Shown: positions 17,985 through 27,825 of the stretch, one piece after another | How positions within the stretch are numbered: the stretch's first letter is position 1 | Layout: each line of letters opens with the position of its first letter | Assembly (NCBI RefSeq): GCF_004365965.1 | Contig: NZ_SOEB01000003.1 | Location: 211,951-275,950 of the forward strand | Direction: 5' to 3' | Origin: Rhodovulum visakhapatnamense | GTDB lineage: Bacteria; Pseudomonadota; Alphaproteobacteria; Rhodobacterales; Rhodobacteraceae | DNA length: 64,000 bases | Notes under the pieces: generated by a model | Databases searched by the model: none | What the model saw: the letters and a program-made list of their open reading frames with translations, nothing else | What the model was told of the DNA's origin: nothing | Position numbers and translations under genes: made by a program

Positions 17985-18803
17985 GTCGTGGACATGCAGA
18001 TCCTCGACAGCCGACGCAGCCCGCAGCTTGCGCCAGTTCGCATCAAGCCGACTGGCTGTCATGCCAAACACCGGATCCATTCGCGGCAGCTTTTGCAGAA
18101 GATCCACCGCCGCGCGGGTCAGCGGAACGTCGCGGGAATGGCCGTTCTTGGTCATGGGCAAATGGGCAACCCGGGTCTTCGGATCGGTCCTTTCCCAGGT
18201 CAGACCGCAGATCTCGCTCGCGCGCATTGCCCTCTCGCGGCCGAATCGAAAGGCATGAAAGGCGCGCGCCCGACCGGATCAGATCCGGCCCGGCGACGAC
18301 GGCCAAGCGCTTCATCTCATCATCCGTTGGCAGGCGGTTGCGCGGTTGAGGGTCCGGCGGGCGGCGGACGTCCCGCACCGGGTTCGATTGCAGCAGCCCC
18401 AATTCACGGCGCGCGAACTCGCACACAGCGCTCCGCAATGACAATTCGCGGTTGACCGACACCGGCGCCACGTCAAGCAACCGGCGGTCGCGCCAGTCCG
18501 CGATGCGCTGGGGGGGAGCGCGCTCAGGCGGACCTTGGCCAGGTCGTCGCGCCCGAGGCGCTTCGGCCTGACCACCTCCCACCTTTCGCCCCGCTTGGTC
18601 GGGCTGACCTCCTGGGCATCGCGATCCAGAAGCGCCCCGAAAGCTTGATCGGCCGCGATCACGCTGGCGTTCATGATCAGGTTCTCCAGCCGCACGGCCC
18701 AATCCTGGGCCCCGCGCGTGGTCGCAAATGCTTTGGACCGCCGCTCGCCGCGACGCGCGACCTGCGCACGCCAGCCGTTCCCATGCCGTGTGATGCCGAC
18801 CAT
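17985..18803 (-). pseudogene. Tyrosine recombinase (integrase) remnant, frameshifted and truncated by the IS
   Basis: From ATG 18803 (MVGITRHGNGWRAQVARRGERR) the protein runs in one frame to a run of seven G (18510-18516). It then continues in a second frame (QRIADWRDRRLLDVAPVSVNREL...LPTDDEMKRLAVVAGPDLIRSG). Near 18265-18290 it passes to a third frame (FHAFRFGRERAMRASEICGLTWERTDP...AVEDLHVHD), which stops at the IS junction. The catalytic Arg in AMRASEICGLTW is present, but the downstream HxxR box and Tyr are gone. Position and direction beside the tRNA 3' end are classical for a tRNA-integrating element. Confidence 0.82.
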
Positions 18804-18940
18804 TTGCCCACCGTGCGCAAATTGTGGGGAATACAATGCCCAACCATGCGCGCCAGATGCAACCGCATGCCCCTCAAATATATCGAAAGCCTTTGATTTC
18901 ACGCGGTTTCGCGCAGGCCAAATTCAGCGGCGCGCGTATT

Positions 18941-19024
18941 TGGTGCGGGTGGTCGGACTCGAACCGACACTCCTTGCGGAAAGGGTGTTTGAGACCCTCG
19001 CGTCTACCATTCCGCCACACCCGC
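18941..19024 (-). tRNA. tRNA-Leu (anticodon CAA)
   Basis: The minus strand reads GCGGGTG (19024-19018) pairing with CACCCGC (18951-18945), then discriminator A and encoded CCA (18943-18941). The anticodon stem AGGGT/ACCCT encloses loop CTCAAAC, giving anticodon CAA for UUG codons. The D-arm GCGGAATGGTAGACGC, a class II variable arm and a T-arm GTCGGTTCGAGTCCGAC are all present. The integrase remnant starts 138 bases past the 3' end, so this gene's 3' part is the probable attachment site. Confidence 0.95.
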
Positions 19025-19338
19025 ACTCTGCACCCCGCCGGTAGCCGCGGAGGCCGGAGCCCTGGTCGTTCCGCCATCCCGCCGGGCCCGGTCCGGGAAA
19101 GCGCGCTCGTGCGGGGCCGCGGGCGGATCGCTCGGCGCAAGGCCTTGGCAACGATTCGCGTATCGGGCGAGACCTCGGGGACGCGCGGTGGCGCCCCCCC
19201 CGGCCCGCCTGTCGGGCCCCTCGCGTTCCTCTACCCCGACCGCCGCGGACGGTCAATCGTCCGTCACCGCCTGCGGCTCGGCTTGACGCAGGCGCCCCCG
19301 CATGGCTTCTAGGCGGCAGACGATGCCCGGGAGCCTTC
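19025..19338. other. Intergenic region between tRNA-Leu and the YqaA-type gene
   Basis: About 314 bases between two divergent genes. A possible -35-like TTGACG lies near 19284, but no convincing -10 follows. There is no credible reading frame and no repeat or second tRNA. Confidence 0.45.
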
Positions 19339-19917
19339 ATGATCCGACGCCTGTACGACTGGACGCTGTCGCTCGCCGACAGCCGCAATGCGATGTGGGC
19401 GCTTTTCATCGTGGCTTTCGTCGAAAGCTCGGTCTTCCCGATCCCGCCCGATGTGCTGATGGTGCCGATGATCCTGGCGCGCCCCTCGCGGGCCTTCGCC
19501 ATTGCCGGGGTCGCGCTGGCGGGGTCGGTGCTGGGCGGGCTTGCGGGCTACGGCATCGGTTCGGCCTTCTTCGAGCAGATCGGCCGCCCGGTTCTGGAAT
19601 TCTACGGCAAACAGGCCTATTTCGACGAATTCGGCGCGCGCTATAACGATTATGGCGCCTGGGCCGTGCTGATCGCGGGCGTGACGCCCTTCCCCTACAA
19701 GGTGATCACCATCCTGTCAGGCTCGACCGGGCTCAATCTCTGGGTTTTCATGACGGCCAGCGTCATCGCCCGGGGCATCCGGTTCTTTCTGGTGGCGGCG
19801 CTTCTGTGGAAGTTCGGCGCCCCGGTGCGCCGGTTCATCGAGAAATATCTGGGACTTCTCTTCACGCTTTTCGTCCTGCTGCTGATTGGCGGCTTCTACG
19901 CTGTGAGGTACCTGTGA
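19339..19917 (+). CDS. DedA/YqaA-family inner membrane protein
   Basis: 192 aa with about five hydrophobic segments and the VTT/DedA hallmarks: FVESSVFPIPPDVLMVPMILARP near residue 30 and the charged re-entrant motif GVTPFPYKVITILSG near residue 115. Family members support membrane lipid homeostasis and may act as lipid or ion carriers; the YqaA subgroup is not characterised in detail. It overlaps dsbB by 4 bases (GTGA), so the two are translated together. Confidence 0.85.
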   Translation: MIRRLYDWTLSLADSRNAMWALFIVAFVESSVFPIPPDVLMVPMILARPSRAFAIAGVALAGSVLGGLAGYGIGSAFFEQIGRPVLEFYGKQAYFDEFGARYNDYGAWAVLIAGVTPFPYKVITILSGSTGLNLWVFMTASVIARGIRFFLVAALLWKFGAPVRRFIEKYLGLLFTLFVLLLIGGFYAVRYL

Positions 19918-20390
19918 CGGTCACGCGCAACCGGTTGATCCTTCTGGCGGCGGCAGGGTCCGCGGCCATCCTTCTGGCGGCTTTCGGGTTCCAGTATCTG
20001 GGCGATCTCGCGCCTTGCAAGCTGTGCATCTGGCAGCGCTGGCCGCACGCGGTCGCGGCGGTGCTGGGCCTGCTGGCGGTGGCCGTGGGCGGATTCATCC
20101 TGACCCTGAGCGGGCTGAGCGTGATGGCCGCCTCGACCGGGCTTGCGATCTATCATTCGGGGGTCGAGCGGCACTGGTGGGCGGGGCCGTCCTCCTGCAC
20201 CGGCGACGGTCCGAGCCTGTCGCAGATGACGCCCGAGCAGATGCTGAACCCGAGCCTCGTCGAGCCCATCGTGCTGTGCGATCGCATCGCCTGGCAGCTG
20301 TTCGGCCTGACCATGGCCAATTACAACGTTCTGCTGTCGGCCGGTCTGGTCGCGGTCTGGGCGATGGCGCTGACCCGCGGCCGCAGCTGA
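19914..20390 (+). CDS. dsbB: Disulfide bond formation protein B
   Basis: A quinone-linked inner membrane oxidase that reoxidises periplasmic DsbA. 158 aa with four membrane helices. The first Cys pair is CKLC in LGDLAPCKLCIWQRWPH, and the second pair is Cys in PSSCTGDG and Cys in PIVLCDRIAW. GTG 19914 overlaps the previous stop. Position behind a YqaA-type gene suggests a small envelope operon. Confidence 0.92.
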   Translation: MTVTRNRLILLAAAGSAAILLAAFGFQYLGDLAPCKLCIWQRWPHAVAAVLGLLAVAVGGFILTLSGLSVMAASTGLAIYHSGVERHWWAGPSSCTGDGPSLSQMTPEQMLNPSLVEPIVLCDRIAWQLFGLTMANYNVLLSAGLVAVWAMALTRGRS

Positions 20391-20412
20391 GGGCTGCGGG
20401 CGCAACACGGCC

Positions 20413-20682
20413 TCAGTTCACGCGGAATTCACCCACGACATTGCGCCACTCGCCGGGCGAGATCAGCTTGCGATGGGTGAAGCGGACCGAATGCAGTGGC
20501 CCCTCAATCGAGTCCTGCCAGAACTCGATGAACTTGAAGAGCCGCGGATGATCCGGCGCAAGATCGTAGTCCTGCCATATGAAGCTGTTGAGAACACTTC
20601 TGAAATCGGGCATGCGGTAATAGAGTTCGGCGGTGGTGAGGCCGTAGCCCCGGAGCATCAACTCGGTCTCGGACTGCTGCAC
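20413..20682 (-). CDS. usg: Usg-family protein
   Basis: 89 aa with the whole family pattern: ETELMLRGYGLTTAELYYRMPDF, FIWQDYDLAPDHPRLFKFIEFW and GPLHSVRFTHRKLISPGEWR. Usg proteins are small conserved alphaproteobacterial proteins, often found near trp genes, without an assigned biochemical role. The gene diverges from gyrA. No signal peptide or membrane segment is seen. Confidence 0.85.
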   Translation of the reverse strand: MQQSETELMLRGYGLTTAELYYRMPDFRSVLNSFIWQDYDLAPDHPRLFKFIEFWQDSIEGPLHSVRFTHRKLISPGEWRNVVGEFRVN

Positions 20683-20820
20683 GTCTGGTCTCTCCTGTCG
20701 CGTGGATCTTCGGAAAGCATGCCAAAGCTCGATTGATTTTCAATGAAAACAGGGTGTTGGCACTCTTTCCCGGGGGCTGCCAGATCCTGGGCCGGTCTGC
20801 GGTTGCACCCCATATGAAGG

Positions 20821-20849
20821 TTCTGATAAAGTTCGCTCAACAATATCTA
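20821..20849 (+). promoter_or_regulatory. Possible gyrA promoter
   Basis: TTCTGA (20821-20826), 17-base spacer, TATCTA (20844-20849), which would start transcription about 20 bases before the gyrA start codon. The -35 is weak. A short inverted repeat TTTTCA-A-TGAAAA at 20737-20749 lies further upstream between gyrA and usg. Confidence 0.4.
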
Positions 20850-20877
20850 GAATGACGCCGAAAGGCCGGGTCCCAAG

Positions 20878-23631
20878 TTGAACGACACGCCGGAAACCCC
20901 TGAAAACGAAGACGAAAACGGTTCTGGAAAAGGACCTGCGCGACCCTCGTATGACGGGCCGGTCATCGCAATCGAGAAGGAGATGCAGAAATCCTACCTC
21001 GATTACGCGATGAGCGTGATCGTGAGCCGGGCGATCCCGGATCTGCGGGATGGCCTGAAACCTGTGCACCGCAGAATCCTGTTCGCGATGCACGAGACCG
21101 GCAACACCCATGACAAGCCCTACCGCAAGTCGGCGCGGGCGGTGGGCGACACGATGGGGAAATACCACCCGCACGGCGATTCCGCGATCTACGATGCCCT
21201 GGTGCGGATGGCTCAGCCCTTCTCGATGTCGCTGCCGCTTCTGGACGGTCAGGGCAACTTCGGGTCCATGGACGGCGACAGCGCGGCGGCCATGCGTTAT
21301 ACCGAGGTCCGGATGGCCAAGGCGGCGCAGGCGCTGCTGACCGATATCGAAAAGGATACGGTCGACTTCCAGGACAACTATGACGGCAAGGACAAGGAAC
21401 CGACGGTCCTGCCGGCGCGGTTCCCCAACATGCTGGTCAACGGCGCGGGCGGCATTGCCGTCGGCATGGCCACCAACATCCCGCCGCATAATCTGGGCGA
21501 GGTCGTCGATGCCACGCTGGCGCTGATCGAGGACCCCGACCTGACCAGCGAACAGCTGATGCAGTACGTCCCTGCCCCCGACTTTCCGACCGGCGGGCTG
21601 ATCCTCGGCCGGTCCGGCGCGCGCAAGGCCTATCTCGAGGGGCGCGGGTCAGTCATCCTGCGGGCCAAGACCCGGGTCGAAGAGATCCGCAAGGACCGCC
21701 ACGCCATCGTCATCGACGAGATCCCCTATCAGGTGAACAAGTCGACGATGATCGAGAAGATCGCCGAGGCCGCCCGCGACAAGCGGATCGAGGGCATCGC
21801 CCATGTGCAGGACGAATCCGACCGGGTCGGCGTCCGGGTGGTGATCGAGCTGAAACGCGACGCGACGCCGGATGTGGTGCTGAACCAGCTGTTCCGCTTC
21901 ACGCCGATGCAGACGTCCTTCGGCTGCAACATGCTGGCGCTGAACGGCGGCCGGCCCGAGACCCTGACGCTGCGGGGCTTCCTGACCCATTTCATCGCCT
22001 TCCGCGAAGAGGTCGTGGCCCGGCGCACCGCCTTCGAACTGAGAAAGGCGCGCGAGCGCAGCCATATCCTGTGCGGTCTGGCGGTCGCGGTGTCGAATGT
22101 CGACGAGGTGGTGGCGACGATCCGCGCCTCGGCCGATGCCGCCGAGGCCCGCGTCAAGCTGATGGAGCGGCGCTGGCCCGCCCAGGACATTGCCGATTAC
22201 ATCCAGCTGATCGACGATCCGACCCACAAGATGAACGAGGACGGCACCTACAACCTCTCCGAGACCCAGGCCCGCGCGATCCTCGATCTCAGGCTTCAGC
22301 GCCTGACCCAGATCGGCGTCAAGGAGGTGACCGACGAGCTGGAAGAGCTGGCTGCCAAGATCAAGGACTATCTCGACATCCTGCGCTCGCGCGAACGGAT
22401 CATGGCGATCATCGGCACCGAGCTGCGCGAGGTGCGCGACCAGTTCGCGGTGCCGCGCCGGACCGAAATCGCCGACTGGTCCGGCGACATGGAAGACGAG
22501 GACCTGATCGAGCGCGAGGACATGGTGGTGACCGTCACCCAGTCCGGCTATATCAAGCGCACGCCGCTGGCCGAATTCCGCAGTCAGAACCGCGGCGGCA
22601 AGGGGCTCGCCTCGATGGCGACCAAGGAAGACGACGTGGTCACCACGCTGTTCGTCGCCAACACCCATACCCAGCTGCTGTTCTTCACCACCGACGGCAT
22701 GGTCTACGAGCTGAAATGCTGGCGCCTGCCCCAGGCGGGGCGCACCGCCAAGGGCAAGGCCATCGTCAATATCCTGCCCATTGCCACCGGCATCTCGATC
22801 GCCGCGCTGATGAAGATCGACGAGCCCGAGGACGAATGGGAGAACCTGCAGGTCGTGTTCGCCACCTCGGCCGGCGACGTGCGGCGCAACCGGCTGTCGG
22901 ACTTCACCAATATCAAGCGCAACGGCAAGATCGCGATGAAGCTGCCCGAGGCGGTCAGCCTCGTGAATGTCTCGATCTGCGACGCCGAGGACGACGTCAT
23001 GCTGGTCACCGCCATGGGCCGCGCGATCCGCTTCGCGACGACCGATGTGCGGGTCTTCTCGGGCCGTGATTCGACCGGCGTGCGCGGCATCCGGCTGGGC
23101 GAGAATGACCGCGTCGTCTCGATGTCGGTCATCCGCCATTTCGAGGCCGATCCGGCCGAACGCGTGGCCTATCTGAAACAGCGCCGCCTGATGGCGGGCG
23201 TCACCGACGAGAATGGCGAGGCCGACGAGGACGAAGAGGCGGTCGAGGCCGGCCAGCTTTCGCCCGCGCGCTATGCCGAGATGTCGGCGGCCGAGGACGT
23301 GATCCTGACGATCACCGCGCGCGGCCAGGGCAAGATCAGTTCCAGCCACGACTATCCGGTGCGCGGTCGCGGTGGCCAGGGCGTGCAGGCCATCGACAAG
23401 GCGCTGCGTGGCGGGCCGCTTGTGGCCTCCTTCCCGGTCGAGATGGACGATCAGGTGATGCTGGCCACCTCGCGCGGGCAATCGATCCGGGTGCCCGTGG
23501 ATCAGATCAGCTTCCGGTCCCGCTCGGCGGGCGGTGTGCGGGTGCTCGATGCGGGCACCGGCGAAGAGGTTGTCTCGGTCGCGCGGATCGCCGATCAGGG
23601 CGAGGACGCCCCGGAAGACCCGGCCACCTGA
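20878..23631 (+). CDS. gyrA: DNA gyrase subunit A
   Basis: The ATP-dependent negative supercoiling enzyme; GyrA breaks and rejoins DNA. 917 aa from TTG 20878 ([13 protein letters not shown]), a rare start chosen because family homology begins just after it. The catalytic Tyr is Y141 (AAMRYTEV). The quinolone-determining region [21 protein letters not shown] carries Ser102 and Asp106, the wild-type susceptible-type residues. The C-terminal beta-pinwheel starts after [13 protein letters not shown] and has the GyrA-box region SQNRGGKG. A hairpin follows the stop. Confidence 0.96.
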   Translation: MNDTPETPENEDENGSGKGPARPSYDGPVIAIEKEMQKSYLDYAMSVIVSRAIPDLRDGLKPVHRRILFAMHETGNTHDKPYRKSARAVGDTMGKYHPHGDSAIYDALVRMAQPFSMSLPLLDGQGNFGSMDGDSAAAMRYTEVRMAKAAQALLTDIEKDTVDFQDNYDGKDKEPTVLPARFPNMLVNGAGGIAVGMATNIPPHNLGEVVDATLALIEDPDLTSEQLMQYVPAPDFPTGGLILGRSGARKAYLEGRGSVILRAKTRVEEIRKDRHAIVIDEIPYQVNKSTMIEKIAEAARDKRIEGIAHVQDESDRVGVRVVIELKRDATPDVVLNQLFRFTPMQTSFGCNMLALNGGRPETLTLRGFLTHFIAFREEVVARRTAFELRKARERSHILCGLAVAVSNVDEVVATIRASADAAEARVKLMERRWPAQDIADYIQLIDDPTHKMNEDGTYNLSETQARAILDLRLQRLTQIGVKEVTDELEELAAKIKDYLDILRSRERIMAIIGTELREVRDQFAVPRRTEIADWSGDMEDEDLIEREDMVVTVTQSGYIKRTPLAEFRSQNRGGKGLASMATKEDDVVTTLFVANTHTQLLFFTTDGMVYELKCWRLPQAGRTAKGKAIVNILPIATGISIAALMKIDEPEDEWENLQVVFATSAGDVRRNRLSDFTNIKRNGKIAMKLPEAVSLVNVSICDAEDDVMLVTAMGRAIRFATTDVRVFSGRDSTGVRGIRLGENDRVVSMSVIRHFEADPAERVAYLKQRRLMAGVTDENGEADEDEEAVEAGQLSPARYAEMSAAEDVILTITARGQGKISSSHDYPVRGRGGQGVQAIDKALRGGPLVASFPVEMDDQVMLATSRGQSIRVPVDQISFRSRSAGGVRVLDAGTGEEVVSVARIADQGEDAPEDPAT

Positions 23632-23649
23632 GGCTCGGCCCCTCGGTCA

Positions 23650-23674
23650 GGGACCCCGCGTGGACCGGGGTCCC
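23650..23674 (+). terminator. Hairpin after gyrA
   Basis: GGGACCCCG (23650-23658) pairs perfectly with CGGGGTCCC (23666-23674) around a 7-base loop, 18 bases past the gyrA stop. There is no T-run directly after it, so it may need Rho or act as an RNA-stabilising structure. Confidence 0.5.
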
Positions 23675-23801
23675 GACAAGACGGCAAAAATCCGAAACAT
23701 CTTCCTTTGTGCTGCCACAATTGAGGCGTGCACGGGTCAGACTTTGACGTCATTTCGGAAAGACGCCGTATCTCGAACGAGGAATGAGGGGCCTCGCCGT
23801 G

Positions 23802-24293
23802 ATGTTTGGGCATCAAAATCTCATGGGGGTTTCCCCCAACCGTTTGCATGCGCTGTTGCGCGTGACCCTGGCGCTTTGCGTGATCGCAGCGTTCCGGACC
23901 GGTGCGCCGCACCTGCAGGTGCTGCCGCCCGATCCGCGCAGCGTTCTGGACTGGGCCGGGGCCACGATCATCTGGCTTTGCACCGCCGGGCTGCTGTCCG
24001 GCGTCGGAGCACGCCCCGCGGCGCTGCTGCTGGCCTTCTACCTGCTGACGACGGCGGTCGCAATCCGCCTCGGCATCGCCGCCCTGCCGCCCGATCCCGA
24101 CCGCCTGTCGCTCGATATGGCGCTGGCCGCCGGGCTTCTGGCGGTCGCGCTGGGCGCCGAGCCCCGGTCCGGACGCGCGGCGGACGGGCCCGGATCGGCC
24201 GAGCGGGCGGCCTATCAGACCGCGCTTGACGAAATCGTGGCCGATGAACGCGGTCTGGACGCTGCCGGGATGGGCCGGGCCCAGTCGGGCTGA
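23802..24293 (+). CDS. Hypothetical membrane protein
   Basis: 163 aa from ATG 23802, which has GAGGGG about 10 bases upstream; ATG 23784 in the same frame has its ribosome site too close. Three or four hydrophobic stretches are present ([62 protein letters not shown]), followed by a polar tail. It is not recognised. It lies between gyrA and trmFO on the same strand with its own gap on each side. Confidence 0.6.
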   Translation: MFGHQNLMGVSPNRLHALLRVTLALCVIAAFRTGAPHLQVLPPDPRSVLDWAGATIIWLCTAGLLSGVGARPAALLLAFYLLTTAVAIRLGIAALPPDPDRLSLDMALAAGLLAVALGAEPRSGRAADGPGSAERAAYQTALDEIVADERGLDAAGMGRAQSG

Positions 24294-24339
24294 ACGGCCC
24301 CCCTTTCCTTCGCCCCGCCCGCCCGCTAGATCGGGCGCC

Positions 24340-25683
24340 ATGACAGACACGCTTCATATCGTCGGCGGCGGCATGGCCGGGTCCGAGGCCGCCTGGCAGG
24401 CCGCCTCGGCCGGGATCGACGTGGTGATCCACGAAATGCGCCCCCAGACCGGCACCTTCGCGCACAAGACCGGCGATCTGGCCGAAATGGTCTGTTCGAA
24501 CTCGTTCCGCTCGGACGATGACGAACAGAATGCCGTGGGCCTTCTTCATTGGGAGATGCGCGCGGCGGGCAGCCTGATCATGGACATGGCCGACACCCAC
24601 CGCCTGCCCGCAGGCGGCGCACTGGCCGTCGATCGCGAGGCGTTTTCGCAAGGCGTCACCGAACGGCTGATGCGCCACCCGAAGATCCGGCGTGAAGGCT
24701 CTGAAATCACGTCGCTTCCAGAGGACGGCCACTGGATCTTCGCGACCGGCCCGCTGACCTCGGACGCGCTGGGTCAGGCGATCCGGGCCGAGACCGGGGC
24801 CGAGGCGCTGGCCTTCTTCGACGCCATCGCCCCCATCGTGCATTTCGACAGCATCGACCTGTCCAAGGCCTGGTTCCAGTCGCGCTACGACAAGGGCGAG
24901 ACCGAAGAGGAACGCACCGCCTATCTGAACTGCCCGATGGACCGCGCGCAATATGAGGCCTTCATCGACGCCCTGCTGGCAGCCGAGAAAACGGCCTTTC
25001 ACGAGGGCGAGACGGCGGGCTATTTCGACGGCTGCCTGCCCATCGAGGTGATGGCCGAGCGCGGCCGCGAAACCCTGCGCCATGGTCCGATGAAGCCCGT
25101 GGGGCTGACCAATCCGCATGCGCCCGACATCAAGGCCCATGCCATCGTCCAGTTGCGCCGCGACAATGCGCTGGGGACGCTCTACAACATCGTGGGCTTC
25201 CAGACCAAGATGAAGTATGGCGCGCAAGCCGATGTTTTTCGGATGATTCCGGGGCTGGAGAATGCCCGTTTCGCGCGGCTGGGCGGCATCCACCGCAACA
25301 CCTTCCTGAATTCGCCGACCCTGCTTGACGCCGAATTGCGGCTGAGATCGAAGCCGCATATCCGCTTTGCCGGACAGGTGACCGGGGTCGAGGGCTATGT
25401 CGAATCCTCGGCCATGGGACTGCTGGCCGGACGGCTGGCGGCGGCGGCGATAAAGGGCCGCAGCCTGCCTGCGGTGCCTGCCACCACGGCGACGGGCGCG
25501 CTCGTGACCCATATCACCGGCGGAGCCGAGGCCAAGACCTTCCAGCCGATGAACGTCAATTTCGGGCTCTTCCCGCCGGTCGAGGGGCTGAAGGGCGGGC
25601 GGCGCGGGCGGCGCGACCGTTACAAGGGCTATACCGACCGCGCCAAGGCAGACTGGACGGCCTGGCTTGGGGCCGAAGGCTGA
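24340..25683 (+). CDS. trmFO: Methylenetetrahydrofolate--tRNA-(uracil-5-)-methyltransferase TrmFO
   Basis: A folate- and FAD-dependent enzyme that makes ribothymidine at position 54 of tRNA. 447 aa. The N-terminal FAD motif [16 protein letters not shown] is followed by [29 protein letters not shown], which contains one catalytic-region Cys, and [12 protein letters not shown] contains another. The late segment [17 protein letters not shown] is diagnostic of the GidA-like small family. Length and start ([11 protein letters not shown]) are normal. Confidence 0.94.
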   Translation: MTDTLHIVGGGMAGSEAAWQAASAGIDVVIHEMRPQTGTFAHKTGDLAEMVCSNSFRSDDDEQNAVGLLHWEMRAAGSLIMDMADTHRLPAGGALAVDREAFSQGVTERLMRHPKIRREGSEITSLPEDGHWIFATGPLTSDALGQAIRAETGAEALAFFDAIAPIVHFDSIDLSKAWFQSRYDKGETEEERTAYLNCPMDRAQYEAFIDALLAAEKTAFHEGETAGYFDGCLPIEVMAERGRETLRHGPMKPVGLTNPHAPDIKAHAIVQLRRDNALGTLYNIVGFQTKMKYGAQADVFRMIPGLENARFARLGGIHRNTFLNSPTLLDAELRLRSKPHIRFAGQVTGVEGYVESSAMGLLAGRLAAAAIKGRSLPAVPATTATGALVTHITGGAEAKTFQPMNVNFGLFPPVEGLKGGRRGRRDRYKGYTDRAKADWTAWLGAEG

Positions 25684-25747
25684 GCGCTTCACATCCGCGT
25701 CGCACGCCCCATATAGGGCGGGACCGTTTCCGATGCGCCGAGGCCCG

Positions 25748-25942
25748 ATGCTTTACATTCTCGCCCTCTTCCTGCCGCCGCTTTCGATCCTGCTGATCGG
25801 GCGCTGGTTCGTCGCGCTGGTGACGCTGGTGATCTGGATCCCGGCGATCATCTTCTCGGGCGGGCTGACCCATCCGATGTTCATCGTCCTGGCCTGGATT
25901 CTGATCTTTCAGCGCGGGGCGGACCGCCGGGCGGGGCTTTAG
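25748..25942 (+). CDS. Small membrane protein, YqaE/Pmp3-like
   Basis: 64 aa with two hydrophobic segments. It starts MLYILALFLPPLSILLIGRWF, close to the Pmp3/YqaE pattern (LPPL followed by a short loop), followed by a second helix (MFIVLAWILIFQR). Pmp3 proteins are stress-associated small membrane proteins of uncertain mechanism. This one is longer than most and lacks the usual GWIPG turn, so the family call is tentative. Confidence 0.6.
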   Translation: MLYILALFLPPLSILLIGRWFVALVTLVIWIPAIIFSGGLTHPMFIVLAWILIFQRGADRRAGL

Positions 25943-25984
25943 GCACTCTGGCCCTTCCCTCCGGCGCGCGCTAGCAAACGCGCC

Positions 25985-26815
25985 ATGCGCACCCGCTTCG
26001 CCCCGTCTCCGACCGGCCCGCTGCATCTCGGCCATGCCTTCGCGGCGCTGACCGCCTTCGAGCGCGGCCAGATGCTGCTGAGGATCGAGGACATCGATAC
26101 CGCCCGGTCGCGCCCCGACTGGGAGACGCAGATCTATAACGATCTGGCCTGGCTCGGGCTCGACTGGCCGCGCCCGGTGCTGCGCCAGTCCGGTCGGCTC
26201 TCGGCCTATCGCGCCGCGCTAGACCGGCTGTGCGCCATGGGGCTGACCTACCCCTGCCGCTGCCGCCGTGCCGATATCCGCGCGGCCCTGTCGGCCCCGC
26301 AGGCGGGCGCGCCGGTCATCGGGCCCGACGGGCTCGTCTATCCCGGCACCTGCCGCGAACGGCCGCTGTCCGATGCCGGGCCCGAGGACGCGATCCGACT
26401 GGACATGGCGCGCGCGCTCGACCGGCTCGGCCCCCACCTGCCCGCCTTCACCGAGACCGGCCCAATGCACCCCGGCCCGCACCGTCTCGACGCCAGGGCG
26501 CTGATCGAAACCGTCGGCGATGTGGTGCTGGCCCGACGCGACCTGGGCACATCCTATCACCTGGCCGTGGTGGTCGATGACGCCTTCCAGGAGATCGACG
26601 AGGTCACGCGCGGCGAGGATCTTTTCGAGGCGACCCCGATCCATGTGTTGTTGCAGGCGCTGCTGGGCTTGCCGACCCCCGCCTATCACCACCACCGGCT
26701 GATCCTCGACGACGCGGGCAAGCGGCTGGCCAAGCGCGACGACGCCCGCGCCATCGCCGCCTATCGCGCCGAGGGGGCAACGCCTGCCGACATCCGCCGC
26801 ATGGTCGGGCTTTAA
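25985..26815 (+). CDS. gluQ: Glutamyl-Q tRNA(Asp) synthetase
   Basis: A short GluRS paralogue that attaches glutamate to queuosine at the anticodon wobble position of tRNA-Asp. 276 aa, lacking the anticodon-binding domain of GluRS. The HIGH-like motif is in [20 protein letters not shown], the zinc-binding region is CRCRRADIR...CRERPLSD, and the KMSKS-like motif is [10 protein letters not shown]. The stop overlaps that of convergent hisI by 4 bases. Confidence 0.92.
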   Translation: MRTRFAPSPTGPLHLGHAFAALTAFERGQMLLRIEDIDTARSRPDWETQIYNDLAWLGLDWPRPVLRQSGRLSAYRAALDRLCAMGLTYPCRCRRADIRAALSAPQAGAPVIGPDGLVYPGTCRERPLSDAGPEDAIRLDMARALDRLGPHLPAFTETGPMHPGPHRLDARALIETVGDVVLARRDLGTSYHLAVVVDDAFQEIDEVTRGEDLFEATPIHVLLQALLGLPTPAYHHHRLILDDAGKRLAKRDDARAIAAYRAEGATPADIRRMVGL

Positions 26816-27171
26816 TCCGCCATCGGCGACAGGATCTCGACCTCGGCACCGTCGCGGATCGCGGTGTAGAAACAGCTCCGACGGTTGGTGTGGCAGGCGG
26901 GGCCTTCCTGCTCGACCAGCACCAGCAGGCAGTCGCGGTCGCAATCGACCCGCATCTCGATCAGCCGCTGGACATGGCCGCTGGTCTCGCCCTTGACCCA
27001 GAACGCCTGGCGCGAGCGCGACCAGTAGGTCACCCGGCCTGTTTCCAGCGTACGCGCCACCGCCTCGGCCGTCATCCAGGCCATCATCAGCACCGTTCCG
27101 GCCGCGTCCTGGGCGATGGCGGGGATCAGCCCGGCCTCGTTGTAGCGAAGGCTGGCAGGGTCGAAGGCCAT
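26812..27171 (-). CDS. hisI: Phosphoribosyl-AMP cyclohydrolase
   Basis: The third step of histidine synthesis: ring opening of PR-AMP with zinc and magnesium. 119 aa, mono-functional with no HisE domain. Signature motifs are [28 protein letters not shown], the Mg site [12 protein letters not shown] and the zinc Cys motif [11 protein letters not shown]. It diverges from the NifU-like gene 67 bases away. Confidence 0.95.
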   Translation of the reverse strand: MAFDPASLRYNEAGLIPAIAQDAAGTVLMMAWMTAEAVARTLETGRVTYWSRSRQAFWVKGETSGHVQRLIEMRVDCDRDCLLVLVEQEGPACHTNRRSCFYTAIRDGAEVEILSPMAD

Positions 27172-27238
27172 TCGGGAACTCCTTTGAATTCGGACGCGCG
27201 CGCGTTATCTAGGACAGGCGAGCGCGGAAGGAAACGCC

Positions 27239-27691
27239 ATGAATGCCCAGAACGATCTGATCAAGCTCTACTCGCAGAAGATCCTGGCACTCGCCGCCGA
27301 GATCCCGCATCTCGACCGGCTCGAGGCCCCGATGGGCACCGCGCGCAAGCGCTCGCCGCTTTGCGGCTCGACGGTGACGGTCGATCTCGATGTCGCGGAC
27401 GGGCGGATCGTGCGCTTCGGGCAGGACGTGAAGGCCTGCGCGCTCGGTCAGGCCGCGGCCTCTGTCGTGGGCACGGCGATCCTCGGGCGGACCCGCGCCG
27501 AGGTCGAGACCGCGCGCGATCAGCTTCGGGCGATGCTGAAGGACGAGGGCCCGGCGCCCTCGGCGCCCTTCGAGGGGCTCGAAGTGCTGCTGCCCGCGCG
27601 CGACTACAAGAACCGCCACGCCTCGATCATGCTGTCGCTCGAAGCCACGCTCGACGCGTTCGACGCAGCCGAGGCCGCCGCCTGCGCCTGA
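27239..27691 (+). CDS. NifU-like/IscU-type iron-sulfur cluster scaffold protein
   Basis: 150 aa of the NifU N-terminal fold: LIKLYSQKILALAAEIPHLDRLEAPMGTARKRSPLCGSTVTVDL near the N-terminus, with the first Cys in SPLCGS, and DVKACALGQAAASVVG with a second. The third Cys of canonical IscU is not clearly in place, and the terminal Cys at ACA is probably not equivalent. No isc or suf gene is nearby. It may be a specialised or divergent scaffold. Confidence 0.75.
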   Translation: MNAQNDLIKLYSQKILALAAEIPHLDRLEAPMGTARKRSPLCGSTVTVDLDVADGRIVRFGQDVKACALGQAAASVVGTAILGRTRAEVETARDQLRAMLKDEGPAPSAPFEGLEVLLPARDYKNRHASIMLSLEATLDAFDAAEAAACA

Positions 27692-27726
27692 GCAGCGGAC
27701 TCCACCTCAAACACGGACCGCGGCCT

Positions 27727-27751
27727 CCGGTTCGGGCATCGCCCGAACCGG
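27727..27751. terminator. Perfect 11-bp hairpin between convergent genes
   Basis: CCGGTTCGGGC (27727-27737), loop ATC, GCCCGAACCGG (27741-27751). It lies between the scaffold gene (plus) and dctM (minus), so it may end both transcripts. There is no T-run on either side. Confidence 0.5.
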
Positions 27752-27825
27752 TCGGGCGACGCGCCCCTGGCGCGGCGCAACACGTGAAAGCGTGCGCCGG
27801 GACATGGTCCCGGCGCTCCGCCGGA

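Noticed and set aside
23784..23801. ATG 23784 as the start of the hypothetical gene after gyrA
   Set aside because: Its ribosome site would touch the start codon; ATG 23802 has a properly spaced GAGGGG.
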